NCBI GenBank assembly: GCA_028753945.1
Contig: JAPNXP010000009.1
Coordinates: 1 to 64,000, forward strand
DNA length: 64,000 nt
Origin: Hexactinellida sp. DTS-2022
Taxonomy: Eukaryota; Porifera; Hexactinellida
Direction of reading: 5' to 3'
Shown: one piece after another, positions 55,801 through 63,903 of the stretch
How the letters are laid out: every line of letters starts with the position of its first letter
How positions within the stretch are numbered: the first letter of the stretch is position 1
Translations under genes and position numbers: made by a program
Notes under the pieces: model-generated
The model's database searches: none
What the model was told of the DNA's origin: nothing
The model's input: only the letters and a program-made list of their open reading frames with translations

Positions 55801-58800
55801 TGATTTTATGGAACTGTTTGTTCGTATTAACGAGGTTCGTACTAACGAGGTTCTACTGTACATTCCAATGTACCACTCTGGTCGGTTAGCGCGTACCTTG
55901 AGGGATAGGAGCCTCTTAACACTGCTGGCGATCTCGGGAGTGGCATCCTCCGTGAGGGGAATAACCTGAACAGAAGTTAGGAGGTACACCTCGGTGCTCT
56001 TAAGCACTGCTACTCTCTGACATTCCTTTACAACCAACAGGTAACTATAGCTCCTGATACAAGGAATGCCATCTGTCTCACTCTCTATATTAGAAAACAA
56101 AATAATTATTATGAACATTAAAGGGACCAAGGTTTAGTTCATAATAGAGAGACTTTATAATAAGCGAACTCAACATAATACAAACCCTATGTAAGTTGTT
56201 AAATTGGGACCATAGGGCTTGTTCATAAAAATGAACTCAACATAATACAAACCCTATGTAAGTTGTTAAATTGGGACCATAGGGCTTGTTCACATTAAGC
56301 AGACCTGACTGTAGTTAGCAAGAGAATACACAATTGTCCCATTGGTACAAAATAGCCCAATGAAAGCGTGATCTTTAAATTGCTATTTTATTAATTTGCT
56401 ACAGCCATTATGTTTAATTGGGACTCTCGTTAAGGAAATATTAAAGTGAGAATAATATGTTAATCGGGATATAGTGCCGTGACAAAGTGTATGTAAGCAG
56501 AGTTGATTATATCACAAATAATGAAGTAACAATAATTATTAGCTACAATCTATAAGAAATACCCTAGCAATTATACACTATTATAATCCGCTAAATTCCC
56601 ATAATATATATTGAGAATATATTTGAATTCAATTAACATACTTGTATAATCATGCGCTTGCTAATTAGGGAATAACAGGAGGAAAGTTAATACTATATTA
56701 CTCACGCGGGGGATCATATGTAGTTTGTGGAAATATAAAATTAATTCCCAGAATTCGAAAATGAATACAATAATTTAGCGTGACTAATTTCAAGTAATAC
56801 GGATATACAATAGAAAGTTAGTACATTGAAAGAATAAGGAATTGAATTATTTCTACTAAATAAATGAACTTTCACTTTTATAAGTGACATGAACCCAAAT
56901 AGAGTAATCTTCAACCAGTTTTGTAATAGATATTGAACTGGGCTATTAATGAAAGATAAATTGAGAGCTACTATAGTGAAACGAACAATTATATTTTTAG
57001 ACATTAATTATTACTCGTGAGTGAATGTGGGATATATTTTCTGGTAATAAATGTGAAAAACTAGTATAAATAAGAACCAAAAAGTAATTTCCAACAAGAA
57101 ATAAGAACTAAAATCGAGTCAATACAAATGGAGAATTTCGGAAACATGACAGAACCAAATTTTGCTCTGAACCAATACGACAACAGTTATACACTATTTC
57201 ACCAGTACCCAATGCACCCAATACACACAGGGGTAAACACAGCTCAAGAGTTGCTTTTAAGCCCAGCACACATGAACCTGCGGGAGAGACATATCAAGGA
57301 AATGCCAATAAAATATTTAAACACAGTTCTAAAAATGAAGAACCTTGACAAAAACCAAATAAAATTAATCAAACAACATCGACGGAAAATGAAAATTCGA
57401 GACTACGCAGAAATCAACAAAATACGGACTGTTTTATCGGACAGGAGAATTAACGATGAACTCAAGTTTCTTTCAGGAATGAAAGAAAACTTACAAACAA
57501 CAAAACAAACTCTACTAGATGAAATAAGCCAATACAAACAACTCATGGACTTGTAATATCACTTTTGTAACATTATATGTTAGAAATAAATTAGTTCATT
57601 TCAGCTAATCTATTATTACAGCAATATTAAACCAATTCATAAATAGCAAAAATAAATGCATAGATAATATAGATACGGAACCAGTGAATTGGAATGTACA
57701 CTAAATTATGCTTACGAAGCAACGAATCAAGATTGGGCTGATGATTATAAATTAGAGAACAAGTATATAAACGGAGATCTCAGTTAAATTGTCTTATAAA
57801 GAATTAACATTGGGCTGAATTAATTTAATTGTAATAATTTCAGGATAATTTAATTATTGATTTTAACGCGCTTTGTATTACAAGAAGATTTGGTCACAGC
57901 TATGAATTTACAAATTTTCCCGCCTAAAAGGAAAATCAGATTAACGCGCCTAAAAGTAAGTTCTAATTCAAGCGCCTAAAATCAGTTATAATTAACGCGC
58001 CTAAAAGCAAGTTATAATTCACTTTCCAGAGAGAGGAGTAATATAGTGTATGGGACATGTAAGTTATACTGCATATAGTAGGATCCTGGAGATTTAATTG
58101 GTTAGTCTATGTTGGAATTAAACGGTTGAGGGGTCTCAAATAGCAAATTGCCATAGTTGTTGTTGTTGTTTACTTAACAATAATATAATATTTTTATCTG
58201 TGAGTGCTATATCAACAAAACATTCAATGAGAATCTCGTTTAAATTTGCTATTTAATTAAGATTGGTAGCTTATTTTAACATACAAGGGACCAAAAATTG
58301 TGTTCATAATAGAGAGACTTCATATTAAGTGAACTCAACTTAATACAAACCCTATGTAAGTTGTTAAATTGGGACCATAGGGCTTGTTCATAATAAGCAG
58401 ACCTGACTGTAATAATGCGAAATGTATTGTTAGCAGTTCCTATAATAACAGTTCTAATAAGAAGCATATTTGTGCAAATAAAAGCAACCCATTAACAAAC
58501 CCTACTTTGGGGCTATTCAAACGTTAGGTAACGCTTTCAAGGGGGAGAGGGTAAAAAGCGTGACATAGGGGGGTGCCTAATTATCTAGAAGTTTGCATAA
58601 AGTACAATTAATTGTCCCTTTAGAACTAATTAATAATTAACAATTAACAACAATATTGCATGCGCCATAAGGAGTGAATAAACTTACATACACACAGTGC
58701 CTAACTAGCCTAGCCTAACTAACCTAGCAATAGCTATTAGACCGAATAAGTGCAAGCACGCTACAATAGGATAAGTGCACCATGAGGTACTACACATCAT

Positions 58801-60663
58801 ATTGCATAGACAGGATATAGGAACAACAATGTGATTGAACTAACACGAGCTGTTCTAAGTAAATCATAGTTTTATTAAAGTGAAAGGGTCAGTGCAATAG
58901 GGTATATGCAAGACAAGATGAGTGGTGTAATTATAGGAATATATAGGAATTATTTTTATTTCAGAATTAAATTAGAAAATATCTTAGAGACAAATTTTAT
59001 AAAAAATGTATAAACAACATAATTTCAGCTTTGTTGACAATAATAATCATCTAGAATCTAGAAATTAGGTAAACAACTAAACCAACACGAATCAAACTAT
59101 CCGGCCATAGGTATTCACAATAATTTTGTGTCACAAGTGGCACATAATAGGACACAAGTTATGGTATAATCTGAAATAATAAAATATATTATATCGTATT
59201 GTATAAACTTGAATGGTCGTATTGAGAACTTATGGCACAAATTTCCATTTGTTCAAATACTTCTGGTCGAGTAGAGTAGAGTAAGGAATTATAAAATATT
59301 GTCGAGAAGTTTGGGTGTTTTTATATAGAGAACTCCCGTTATAACGAAGTCGGATATAACGAAATAACTGCTTATAATGAAATGGATATTTCCCCCCAGA
59401 GCACTAAATGCATTCATTATTACCCACTTATAACGAATATATGATATAACGAAGGGATTTACAGCTCCCAACGTTATAACAAGAGTTCACTGTATAATGA
59501 TGAGTATAATCAAGCAAGGCCTCTGGCCAAATAAGAAATTTAAGAATCGATTGGAAAGGTTTATATCGAGACTCGACTTATAATCTAGAGCCAGTTACAA
59601 CCACATTCCTTATACCCACTAGGGTAGTCGGGTTAATCTGCTACTTGTATTGTGAGGCTGCAAGAATACAGCCCCGCACCCACAAGTACTCATGTGCTCC
59701 TAACGACATTAGCAGAGAAGAGTCCAAGCCAAGCTTTTGTAGGAGGCAGCGCTTATAGTGCACCCAACAGGCAAACAGTAATGTTATAGCCATAAGCAGT
59801 GTGGTTGTGTTATAAAGATTATACAAATTAGACACAAAACTAGATACACGTAGATAGTAGCTAGATAGATAGATACAGTAAAACCTCTAAAAGTGAACAC
59901 CTCCAAGAAATGAACACTTTTTCTCGGTCTCATATTTTCCCCATTGCTTTAGACACACATTATGATATATAATGATAAGTGAACACCTCTCAAAAGTGAA
60001 CACTATGGCTGGTCCCCAGGGTGTTCACTTTCTAAAGGTTTTACTGTAGATAGATAGATAAATAGCAAAAAATCTGTGAGCCTATAAAATTATAAATAGT
60101 TCTAATGGATCAGCTGTTGTAATAGTAACCACAATATTAGGCAGACTTGTGCAATAAGTAACAAACAAACTTAAAACCGGTTACAAACAGTATATGTATG
60201 TCTTACCGAGGAATGTGTTAAGGATTCCTATAATGGCGTAGGCGTCAAGTTCCGGGAGGTACCCCAGTTCTCGCTTCCGGTTTGAGAATTCGGGCTGGGA
60301 CAGCTGCATCAGTTGATTGCTCTCCAGGAGCAGACAACCGGAACCTAACAGAGAATCCGGATATAAGCTAACAGGATATGTACGGTACTCCTGTTTATAA
60401 ATAGGCTCCTAATCCTGGTATGGTCTTATTTTCCATACAGTTGAAACCGGGTTTTCTAACCAATTCTTTGTAAGAAAATAAAGTAAGAAAAAACCGATAG
60501 TTAGAAAAACTGGTTTCGACTGTACGGTACTGCTGTAGACTCGGTTATAACGTACATTCGGATAATTCCCGAGTAGGAACTAACCGGATTTGTTGTGTAC
60601 CAGGGTAGATAGTTTGTTGCCAGAGCTGGATTTGAGGACTCTCAAACATTTGCTGAGTCCCAT
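43868..60663 (-). CDS. SYNJ: synaptojanin (SAC phosphatase - inositol 5-phosphatase - proline-rich tail)
   Basis: Exons: 60663-60585, 60344-60207, 56072-55897, 54671-54450, 54028-53873, 53458-53296, 51840-51532, 51145-50810, 50005-49796, 49452-49184, 48615-48415, 47919-47680, 47395-47213, 46823-46653, 46252-46067, 45249-44902, 44840-44541, 44400-44313, 43968-43868. They sum to 1292 codons, in frame. The start [10 protein letters not shown] matches synaptojanin N termini. The SAC domain carries the CX5R loop ([12 protein letters not shown], exon 7). The 5-phosphatase has [19 protein letters not shown] and SDHRPV (exons 9-13). Exons 14-15 are the RRM-like module, and exons 16-19 a proline-rich tail with SH3-type motifs and three 13-residue repeats. 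Synaptojanins strip phosphates from PI(4,5)P2 to uncoat endocytic vesicles. A possible extra exon (44135-44033) also encodes [13 protein letters not shown] but does not fit the phase; the 3' end is therefore provisional. Intron 2 holds an antisense bZIP gene. Confidence 0.92.
44033..44135 (-). other. candidate alternative exon in the synaptojanin proline-rich tail
   Basis: Flanked by an acceptor (ATCTTAG) and a donor (CCTG|GTGACA). The frame [20 protein letters not shown] looks like a real proline-rich tail and joins the last exon in frame. It does not join exon 18 in frame, since that leaves one base over. It may belong to an alternative transcript using another upstream donor. Confidence 0.4.
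44402..44537. repeat. AAC/AAT trinucleotide array filling synaptojanin intron 17
   Basis: The whole 138-bp intron, from donor (AAG|GTATGTTG) to acceptor (TTATTATAG), is aac with periodic aat units. The Asn/Thr and Cys/Tyr ORFs here are artefacts. Confidence 0.95.
44673..44787 (-). repeat. 39-bp coding minisatellite in the synaptojanin proline-rich tail
   Basis: Three copies encoding [13 protein letters not shown] (the first reads [12 protein letters not shown]). The copies are almost identical in DNA, so the expansion is recent and in frame. Confidence 0.9.
45253..46062. repeat. TAGGCA-based array filling synaptojanin intron 15
   Basis: About 810 bp of taggca and tagaca hexamers broken by ggctacatag units. 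On the sense strand each break reads GTAGCCTATG, identical to the real donor (CTTGAG|GTAGCCTATG) at 46066. The array occupies essentially the whole intron. Confidence 0.95.
46326..46460. mobile_element. MITE family B copy
   Basis: Contains CTCGTTATAACGAAGTGCTT, GGGACCTGTGAATCCC and ends ATAACGGGAGTTCTGTAG. Confidence 0.7.
46897..47026. mobile_element. dispersed repeat family C
   Basis: Blocks TTCATAATAGAGAGACTTC, CCTATGTAAGTTGTTAAAT and CATAGGGCTTGTTCATAAT, ending CAGACCTGACTGTA. Near-identical copies at 56117 and 58281. Confidence 0.75.
47449..47653. mobile_element. MITE family A copy
   Basis: Starts TACAGTAGATACCAG and ends ACCGGTATGCCCTGTA, with TGGAAAACGGTTGCCATATA in the middle and extra tandem TTATAAGAACA units at the left. 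Confidence 0.7.
48620..48855. repeat. 39-bp minisatellite next to the synaptojanin exon 11 acceptor
   Basis: Six copies of ttatgccattagatatagta and ggatataggcagggag. The first copy touches the acceptor (AACTAG|GTGCGC at 48615/48616). Confidence 0.9.
48949..49127. mobile_element. hAT-like MITE (AGTGTTTCATACAGG...CCTGTATGAAACCCT)
   Basis: Inverted ends enclose G-rich tracts (AAGGGGGGCAATCTGGG, a run of about 18 G). A related copy is at 63688-63838. Confidence 0.65.
49498..49731. mobile_element. MITE family A, compound copy
   Basis: Carries two sets of family A blocks (GAAAACGGTTTCCATATACC then TATGCCAACCGTTTTTCAG inverted) and ends AACCGGCATCTACTGTA. It looks like two elements in inverted tandem. 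Confidence 0.65.
50222..50490. mobile_element. two adjacent Tigger-like MITEs (family B relatives)
   Basis: TACAGTAGGGCCTGTTTATA to about 50365, then TACAGTAAACTCCCGTTATA with ATAACGAAATAACTGC and CAGAGCACTAAATGCAT to about 50490. Confidence 0.55.
50599..50684. mobile_element. 86-bp MITE (TACAGGTAAACCTCCCAAAG...GGTTTTACTGTA)
   Basis: Nearly perfect inverted ends around CAAAGCGGCACC; TA at both borders. It has the minimal size of a Tigger/pogo-type MITE. Confidence 0.75.
51225..51484. mobile_element. family F element with a nested family A copy
   Basis: Outer blocks (CGTATAATGCGTTCG, GTGTTCCTACTAACGAGG, TTATACAGTA) flank family A sequence at about 51283-51392 (GGTTATAAGCACATCGTCGG, ATATGGCAACCG). 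Confidence 0.5.
52064..52152. repeat. 24-bp tandem repeat, four copies
   Basis: Unit gttatagaggttaatagaaa plus tgtt in synaptojanin intron 6, four identical copies. Confidence 0.9.
52160..53080. other. AT-rich part of synaptojanin intron 6, no gene seen
   Basis: Short AT-rich ORFs occur but show no domain. Nothing else is recognisable before the family E copy at 53083. Confidence 0.5.
53083..53221. mobile_element. MITE family E copy
   Basis: Left end truncated; carries CGCTCCTTTTGGATTATG, CTATACCATAACATTAATTG and CTAGGATTAGGAGCGTAT, ending CTGTATATA. Confidence 0.7.
53639..53813. mobile_element. MITE family B copy
   Basis: Begins TACAGGGAACTCTCGTTATA and ends TATAACGGGAGTTCCCTATA; contains GGGACCTGTAAATCCC. 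Confidence 0.75.
54088..54333. mobile_element. MITE with ATACCGTAT / TCGAATAA ends
   Basis: Left end ATACCGTATATACTC with CTATTCGAATAATCGCC; right end CTACTATTCGAATAAATACG then GTAT. The interior has a C tract. Related blocks at 41180 and 43420. Confidence 0.55.
54698..54824. mobile_element. MITE family A copy
   Basis: GTAGATACCGGATATAAGAA to TTATATCCGGTATCCACTGTA, with GCAGTTCCCGACGATGTTC. Confidence 0.7.
55691..55860. mobile_element. MITE family F (TACAGTAGAACCTCGTTAAT...TTCTACTGTA)
   Basis: Inverted ends of over 25 bp (GTTCGTATTAACGAGG at the right, duplicated). Such ends are typical of Tigger/pogo-type elements; no ORF inside. A decayed relative lies at 54835-55015. Confidence 0.8.
56117..56312. 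mobile_element. dispersed repeat family C with internal duplication
   Basis: AAGGGACCAAGG, TTCATAATAGAGAGAC and CATAGGGCTTGTTCAT. The block from AACTCAACATAATACAAACC to GGGCTTGTTCA is present twice; ends CAGACCTGACTGTAG. Confidence 0.75.
56320..57060. other. AT-rich DNA upstream of bZIP gene 3, no other feature
   Basis: Part of synaptojanin intron 2; the short ORF at 56741-57004 (-) is AT-rich and has no recognisable domain. Confidence 0.45.
57065..57073 (+). promoter_or_regulatory. TATA box of nested bZIP gene 3
   Basis: TATAAATAA in AGTATAAATAA, 63 bp before the ATG at 57128, the same string and spacing as bZIP gene 2. Confidence 0.65.
57128..57556 (+). CDS. small Maf/CNC-like bZIP protein 3 with altered basic region (intronless, nested antisense)
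   Basis: A 142-residue single-exon ORF with AT-rich codons. The extension before the basic region ([20 protein letters not shown]) resembles the Maf extended homology region. The basic part reads [18 protein letters not shown]. It aligns without gaps to the two bZIPs at 21253 and 22901 over 36 residues. At the invariant Asn it has Ile, at the final Arg it has Lys, and Tyr-Ala replaces Ala-Ala (Tyr-Ala is normal in Maf). The zipper has the same register (KFL, ENL, QTL, SQY). It should therefore dimerise but may bind DNA weakly or not at all. It lies in synaptojanin intron 2 on the opposite strand, with its own TATA box and an AATAAA at 57585. The intact ORF argues against a pseudogene. The Maf-like call is moderately sure. 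Confidence 0.75.
   Translation: MENFGNMTEPNFALNQYDNSYTLFHQYPMHPIHTGVNTAQELLLSPAHMNLRERHIKEMPIKYLNTVLKMKNLDKNQIKLIKQHRRKMKIRDYAEINKIRTVLSDRRINDELKFLSGMKENLQTTKQTLLDEISQYKQLMDL
57585..57590 (+). terminator. poly(A) signal of nested bZIP gene 3
   Basis: AATAAA 29 bp after the stop codon. Confidence 0.6.
57600..59320. other. AT-rich part of synaptojanin intron 2
   Basis: Contains three copies of a GCGCCTAAAA motif (57910-58010), a short TTG run at 58158 and a family C repeat at 58281-58411. No further gene is supported. Confidence 0.5.
58281..58411. mobile_element. dispersed repeat family C copy
   Basis: CATACAAGGGACC, TTCATAATAGAGAGACTTC, CATAGGGCTTGTTCATAAT, ending CAGACCTGACTGTA. Confidence 0.75.
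59323..59494. mobile_element. MITE family B copy
   Basis: TATAGAGAACTCCCGTTATA at the left and AACAAGAGTTCACTGTA at the right; contains CCCAGAGCACTAAATGCAT as in the copy at 50368. Confidence 0.7.
59874..60048. mobile_element. MITE family H (TACAGTAAAACCTCTAAAAG...GGTTTTACTGTA)
   Basis: Inverted ends carrying GTGAACACC; interior repeats AAGTGAACACCTC. No ORF. Confidence 0.75.
60436..60524. mobile_element. 89-bp MITE family K (TACAGTTGAAACCGG...TTTCGACTGTA)
   Basis: Inverted ends with AACCGGTTTT-like blocks in synaptojanin intron 1; TA borders. Confidence 0.65.
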
Positions 60664-60697
60664 TTAGCTAATAAACAACAACAACAACATTCGTAAA

Positions 60698-60839
60698 TAC
60701 AGTGGTGTTCGCGTAATAGCAAGTTGCATTTTGCACGAAATTTGCTTGCTAATAGCGAACTTGCTATTAGAGGAACATAATTAACTTTAAATGCTCGCTT
60801 GGGACCTGTAAATAATTTGCTAAGGCGAACACCACTGTA
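60698..60839. mobile_element. MITE family D, complete copy at the synaptojanin 5' end
   Basis: TACAGTGGTGTTCGCGTAAT at the left and GCGAACACCACTGTA at the right are perfect inverted ends. It lies 35 bp upstream of the synaptojanin ATG, so the promoter or a 5' intron must include or skirt it. Confidence 0.8.
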
Positions 60840-60859
60840 ATAAACACACATACAAGAAC

Positions 60860-61019
60860 TACAGTGGATACCGGTTATAAGAACATCGTCGGGAACTGCA
60901 TATAGTGTTCTTATAACCGGCATAAGTATATAGGGCAAAGGCAACCGTTTTTCGAGTACAACGTTCTTATAACCGGTGTTCTTATAACCGGTATGTTCTT
61001 ATAACTGGCATCTACTGTA
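60860..61019. mobile_element. MITE family A, complete copy
   Basis: TACAGTGGATACCGGTTATA to ATAACTGGCATCTACTGTA; has GAACATCGTCGGGAACTGC and GGCAACCGTTTTTCGAG. Confidence 0.8.
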
Positions 61020-61107
61020 TTGTATCTCAATTAATACATCATTTTGTGTATAATTCGTGAATACCGACCAGTTGACAAATGGTTTGTTCAGTTGTATTCA
61101 GTTTATT

Positions 61108-61194
61108 ATACAGCCATTTGTAAATACGTTCCTAATCCTGGTTTGAACCAATTTTCAATTTTCCTGGATAATTCCTCTGTTGTATTGCAATACC
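61108..61194. mobile_element. MITE family E, reverse partial copy
   Basis: TATACAGCCATTTGTAAATA and CGTTCCTAATCCTGGT, with the other end CTGGATAATTCCTCTGTTGTA; the middle is deleted. Confidence 0.65.
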
Positions 61195-61455
61195 GTAGTT
61201 AGGTATAATATTGTTACACACACTGGTAACTCGTATAATAGAATACATACCAATGAACCTATAGTGTCGCTTAGATAGAATCACTAACAATGGATTAAGA
61301 CGAATGTATTATACACAAATTGATGGTTCAAGTTATAAATTCCTCATTGGCATTCTGGAACTAACACATTTCTATGGAGGATAGCAAGTTATCTTCTTAA
61401 CACCTCTATAGTTCCAATTAGAAGTACATACAAAGCAGACCTATTAACCGGATAT

Positions 61456-61624
61456 AGTATACTCCGCTTAATAGAGCCACTGGTTAATCGGGTCAAAATT
61501 TCGCAGGATTTATAGGACAGAATTACAGTTTGGCTTAAAATATTTTCGGTTAATCGGTTTCTCCGCTTAATCGGGTCAAAACAACTTAGTCCCGAGATGA
61601 CTCTATTAAGCGGAGTCGACTGTA
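61456..61624. mobile_element. MITE family J (CTCCGCTTAATAGAG...GCGGAGTCGACTGTA)
   Basis: Inverted ends around ATTAAGCGGAGT and internal GTTAATCGGGTCAAAA (present twice, once inverted in context). Confidence 0.6.
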
Positions 61625-61905
61625 GTTCCATATCAACATAAAGTGTAGGAAATGTAAAACAATGGATTAAAGCATCGCATTTGGTATTTTCAGAATAAAT
61701 ATAACGTCACATTTGTAATGGATAAATATTGGAATGATTAACATTTGTAACAAAATGTGAGTAAACACTGATAAATATTAATCATTCTAAATGTTACAAT
61801 CAACATATTATTATGTATAAATAACACACAATAAGAACAATAATAAACAACAATTTCCTTCAAACATTTCTCTCAACTGATTACAAGAGCTCTTACAAAG
61901 GTAAC

Positions 61906-62065
61906 TACAGTATAACCTGCATAATCCGACCCTATATAATCCGGTATTTAGCAGAACCGACACTTTTCCTTATCCCAATGAGCGTCGGATTATGCATTAG
62001 AGCCTGCATAATCCGACATTATTCCTTATCCCAACGGGGTGTCGGATTAAACAGGTTCTACTGTA
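61906..62065. mobile_element. MITE family G (TACAGTATAACCTGCATAAT...GGTTCTACTGTA)
   Basis: Inverted ends with ATAATCCGAC/GTCGGATTA; a second internal GCCTGCATAATCCGAC suggests an internal duplication. Confidence 0.75.
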
Positions 62066-62220
62066 TTCAGTTCCTATAAGATATTGAGACAAAATAAGTA
62101 AACAAATCCTCCATCAAATAGTGCAGTATAATTGAATAATACCGATTATGTTTCTGACTAACATTATGACTAATAATAAAGTGGTAACCCATGAAAATCC
62201 CTTATAAACCCCTTATACCG

Positions 62221-62399
62221 TATACCAAGGAATTATCCAGGAGCGCGAGACGCTCCTTTTGGAGTATGATTTTTGGAAAATTTGAATTTAGGAGCGCGAA
62301 ATTTGGAATCCTCTCCAATACCGTAACATTAATTTGTGATTTAGGCGTATTAAAATTGAGTCAGACCAGGATTAGGAGCTTATTTACAAATGACTGTAT
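62221..62399. mobile_element. MITE family E, nearly complete copy
   Basis: AAGGAATTATCCAGGAGCGC, GACGCTCCTTTTGGAGTATG, CAATACCGTAACATTAATTT and CAGACCAGGATTAGGAGC, ending CTGTATAATA, next to the RNase T2 3' end. Confidence 0.75.
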
Positions 62400-62473
62400 A
62401 ATACACTACCGTATAGTATACCCATGCATAGACTTTATACGACACACACATTACATTAATGGGCAATACTGTA

Positions 62474-63235
62474 TCACAGCATAAACAGGACCACTGCCAA
62501 CAGCAATAAAATCATGACATCGATAGCTAGTGTGTGTCCCGAGCTGGAATAGAGGAGCGGGTTATAATAGCTACAGCTGTCCGTCTTGCCCGAGGGACAG
62601 CTGATCACCGAAAAGTTGGCACTCAGACACAGGTGCGAACTCGTTATATATCTGTGGTTGTCAATAGTGGAGCATTGGAATGTGACCGTATTGCTAATTC
62701 CAAACTTAGTTGTGAAGGTAGATTTAAGTTCTGACAGAGAAGTGGAGGTGCCCGGGTAAATATCGTTTTCCTGTAGAATCTTACCGAAATTGAATCTGCC
62801 GTATAGCTCTAGGGTTCTGGAGAAATAGGCCGATTGGGAGGGGAACATATCCGGGTCCCCCTGGACCGCACAGGTCCCGTGTTTGCTCCATTCGTAGCTC
62901 CAGAAGGACGCGTCGGTCGCGGACTCTCTGTAATTCGGCCAAACGGCGGTCAGCTCGCTCCTCAGGTCGCTGCTTAGGGAGTCCGAACTGAATGGGTCCC
63001 CGTAGCAAAAAGAGGGTTTTGAGGTCTGTTGGTTAAGTGTGGGCCATAGACCATGGATTGTCCAGGTGTTGGTGACCTTATCGCGGTCGCAACCGTTCCC
63101 TATACTGGTGCAGTACCCAGGGGGCCAAGTCAGGGCGAGGACAACATAATCGTAGGTAACGTTTTCAGCTGATGTCAACAACAACAATAACAACGAGTTA
63201 AGTAACAATAACACAAGTTGCATAGAAAGAGTCAT
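62474..63235 (-). CDS. RNASET2: RNase T2 family endoribonuclease with C-terminal hydrophobic tail
   Basis: An intronless 253-residue ORF. Residues 1-24 are a signal peptide (Leu-rich, ending near SAEN). The mature part shows both T2 catalytic motifs, CAS I as WTIHGLWP (about residue 58) and CAS II as FWSYEWSKHGTC (about 110-121), with catalytic His in each. Cys residues match the family disulphides. RNase T2 cleaves single-stranded RNA to 2',3'-cyclic phosphates in the lysosome or outside the cell. Unusually, the last 20 residues are a hydrophobic stretch ending at the stop (MILLLLAVVLFML) after a small-residue SSSGH segment, which looks like a GPI-attachment signal or a C-terminal membrane anchor. 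A TATA box lies 51 bp upstream. N-glycosylation sites (NVTY, NFSV) are present. Confidence 0.93.
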   Translation of the reverse strand: MTLSMQLVLLLLNSLLLLLLTSAENVTYDYVVLALTWPPGYCTSIGNGCDRDKVTNTWTIHGLWPTLNQQTSKPSFCYGDPFSSDSLSSDLRSELTAVWPNYRESATDASFWSYEWSKHGTCAVQGDPDMFPSQSAYFSRTLELYGRFNFGKILQENDIYPGTSTSLSELKSTFTTKFGISNTVTFQCSTIDNHRYITSSHLCLSANFSVISCPSGKTDSCSYYNPLLYSSSGHTLAIDVMILLLLAVVLFML

Positions 63236-63279
63236 TAATAGTATTTTGGTATTGTACTGTAGAAGCGAAATAAGAACGC

Positions 63280-63286
63280 TTATATA
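63280..63286 (-). promoter_or_regulatory. TATA box of RNase T2
   Basis: Minus-strand TATATAA (context CTATATAAGC), 51 bp upstream of the ATG at 63235. Confidence 0.55.
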
Positions 63287-63687
63287 GTCTAGAATACCTA
63301 TATAATATCCATACAGCGTTTCGCTATAATGAGAAGCCTAAGTTAATAGAGTCTCTCTTAGCTGGGAAGACAGAAGGCAGTAATTATATTATTTGTGTCG
63401 CAAATGAAAACAATTAACCATCGTTTTAACTCAGTTCCTTTTCGAGAGATATTTACAGTTAAATAATCGCATTTCCAATTAAATAGTATTTCGATAGCTT
63501 CCGTTAAGAATATTTTGTTGTAGAAGACCATCCTTTTTAAGTTTTTATATAACAAATCGGTCAAAAAGCGTACATAGGGAGGGGTGCTTCTAACTTTTGG
63601 CGCTACGTAAGGTTTGAATGGCATTCTAAGATAAACCGGTGTGAAAATGAAATAGCCAAGTTAGGAACTTGCAGGATTACCATCTTC

Positions 63688-63838
63688 AGTGTTTCATACA
63701 GGATTTGCATGCAAGGGGGCAAACTGGGATATGTAAATACTTGAGGGGGGGGGGGCATAAATAAAACTTCGTAGTGTAATAAGTGGTTTTTCTAGGGGAG
63801 CAAGTGCCCCCCCCCTGCAATCCCCTGTATGAAACCCA
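63688..63838. mobile_element. hAT-like MITE (AGTGTTTCATACAGG...CCTGTATGAAACCC)
   Basis: Relative of the copy at 48949-49127, with the shared AAGTGGTTTTTCTAGGGG block and G tracts between inverted ends. Confidence 0.65.
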
Positions 63839-63903
63839 ATCTTTGGAATAAATATTATATATTTATTTTAGAATAAATAAGCAACCACGAAGTTGATTTC
63901 AGA

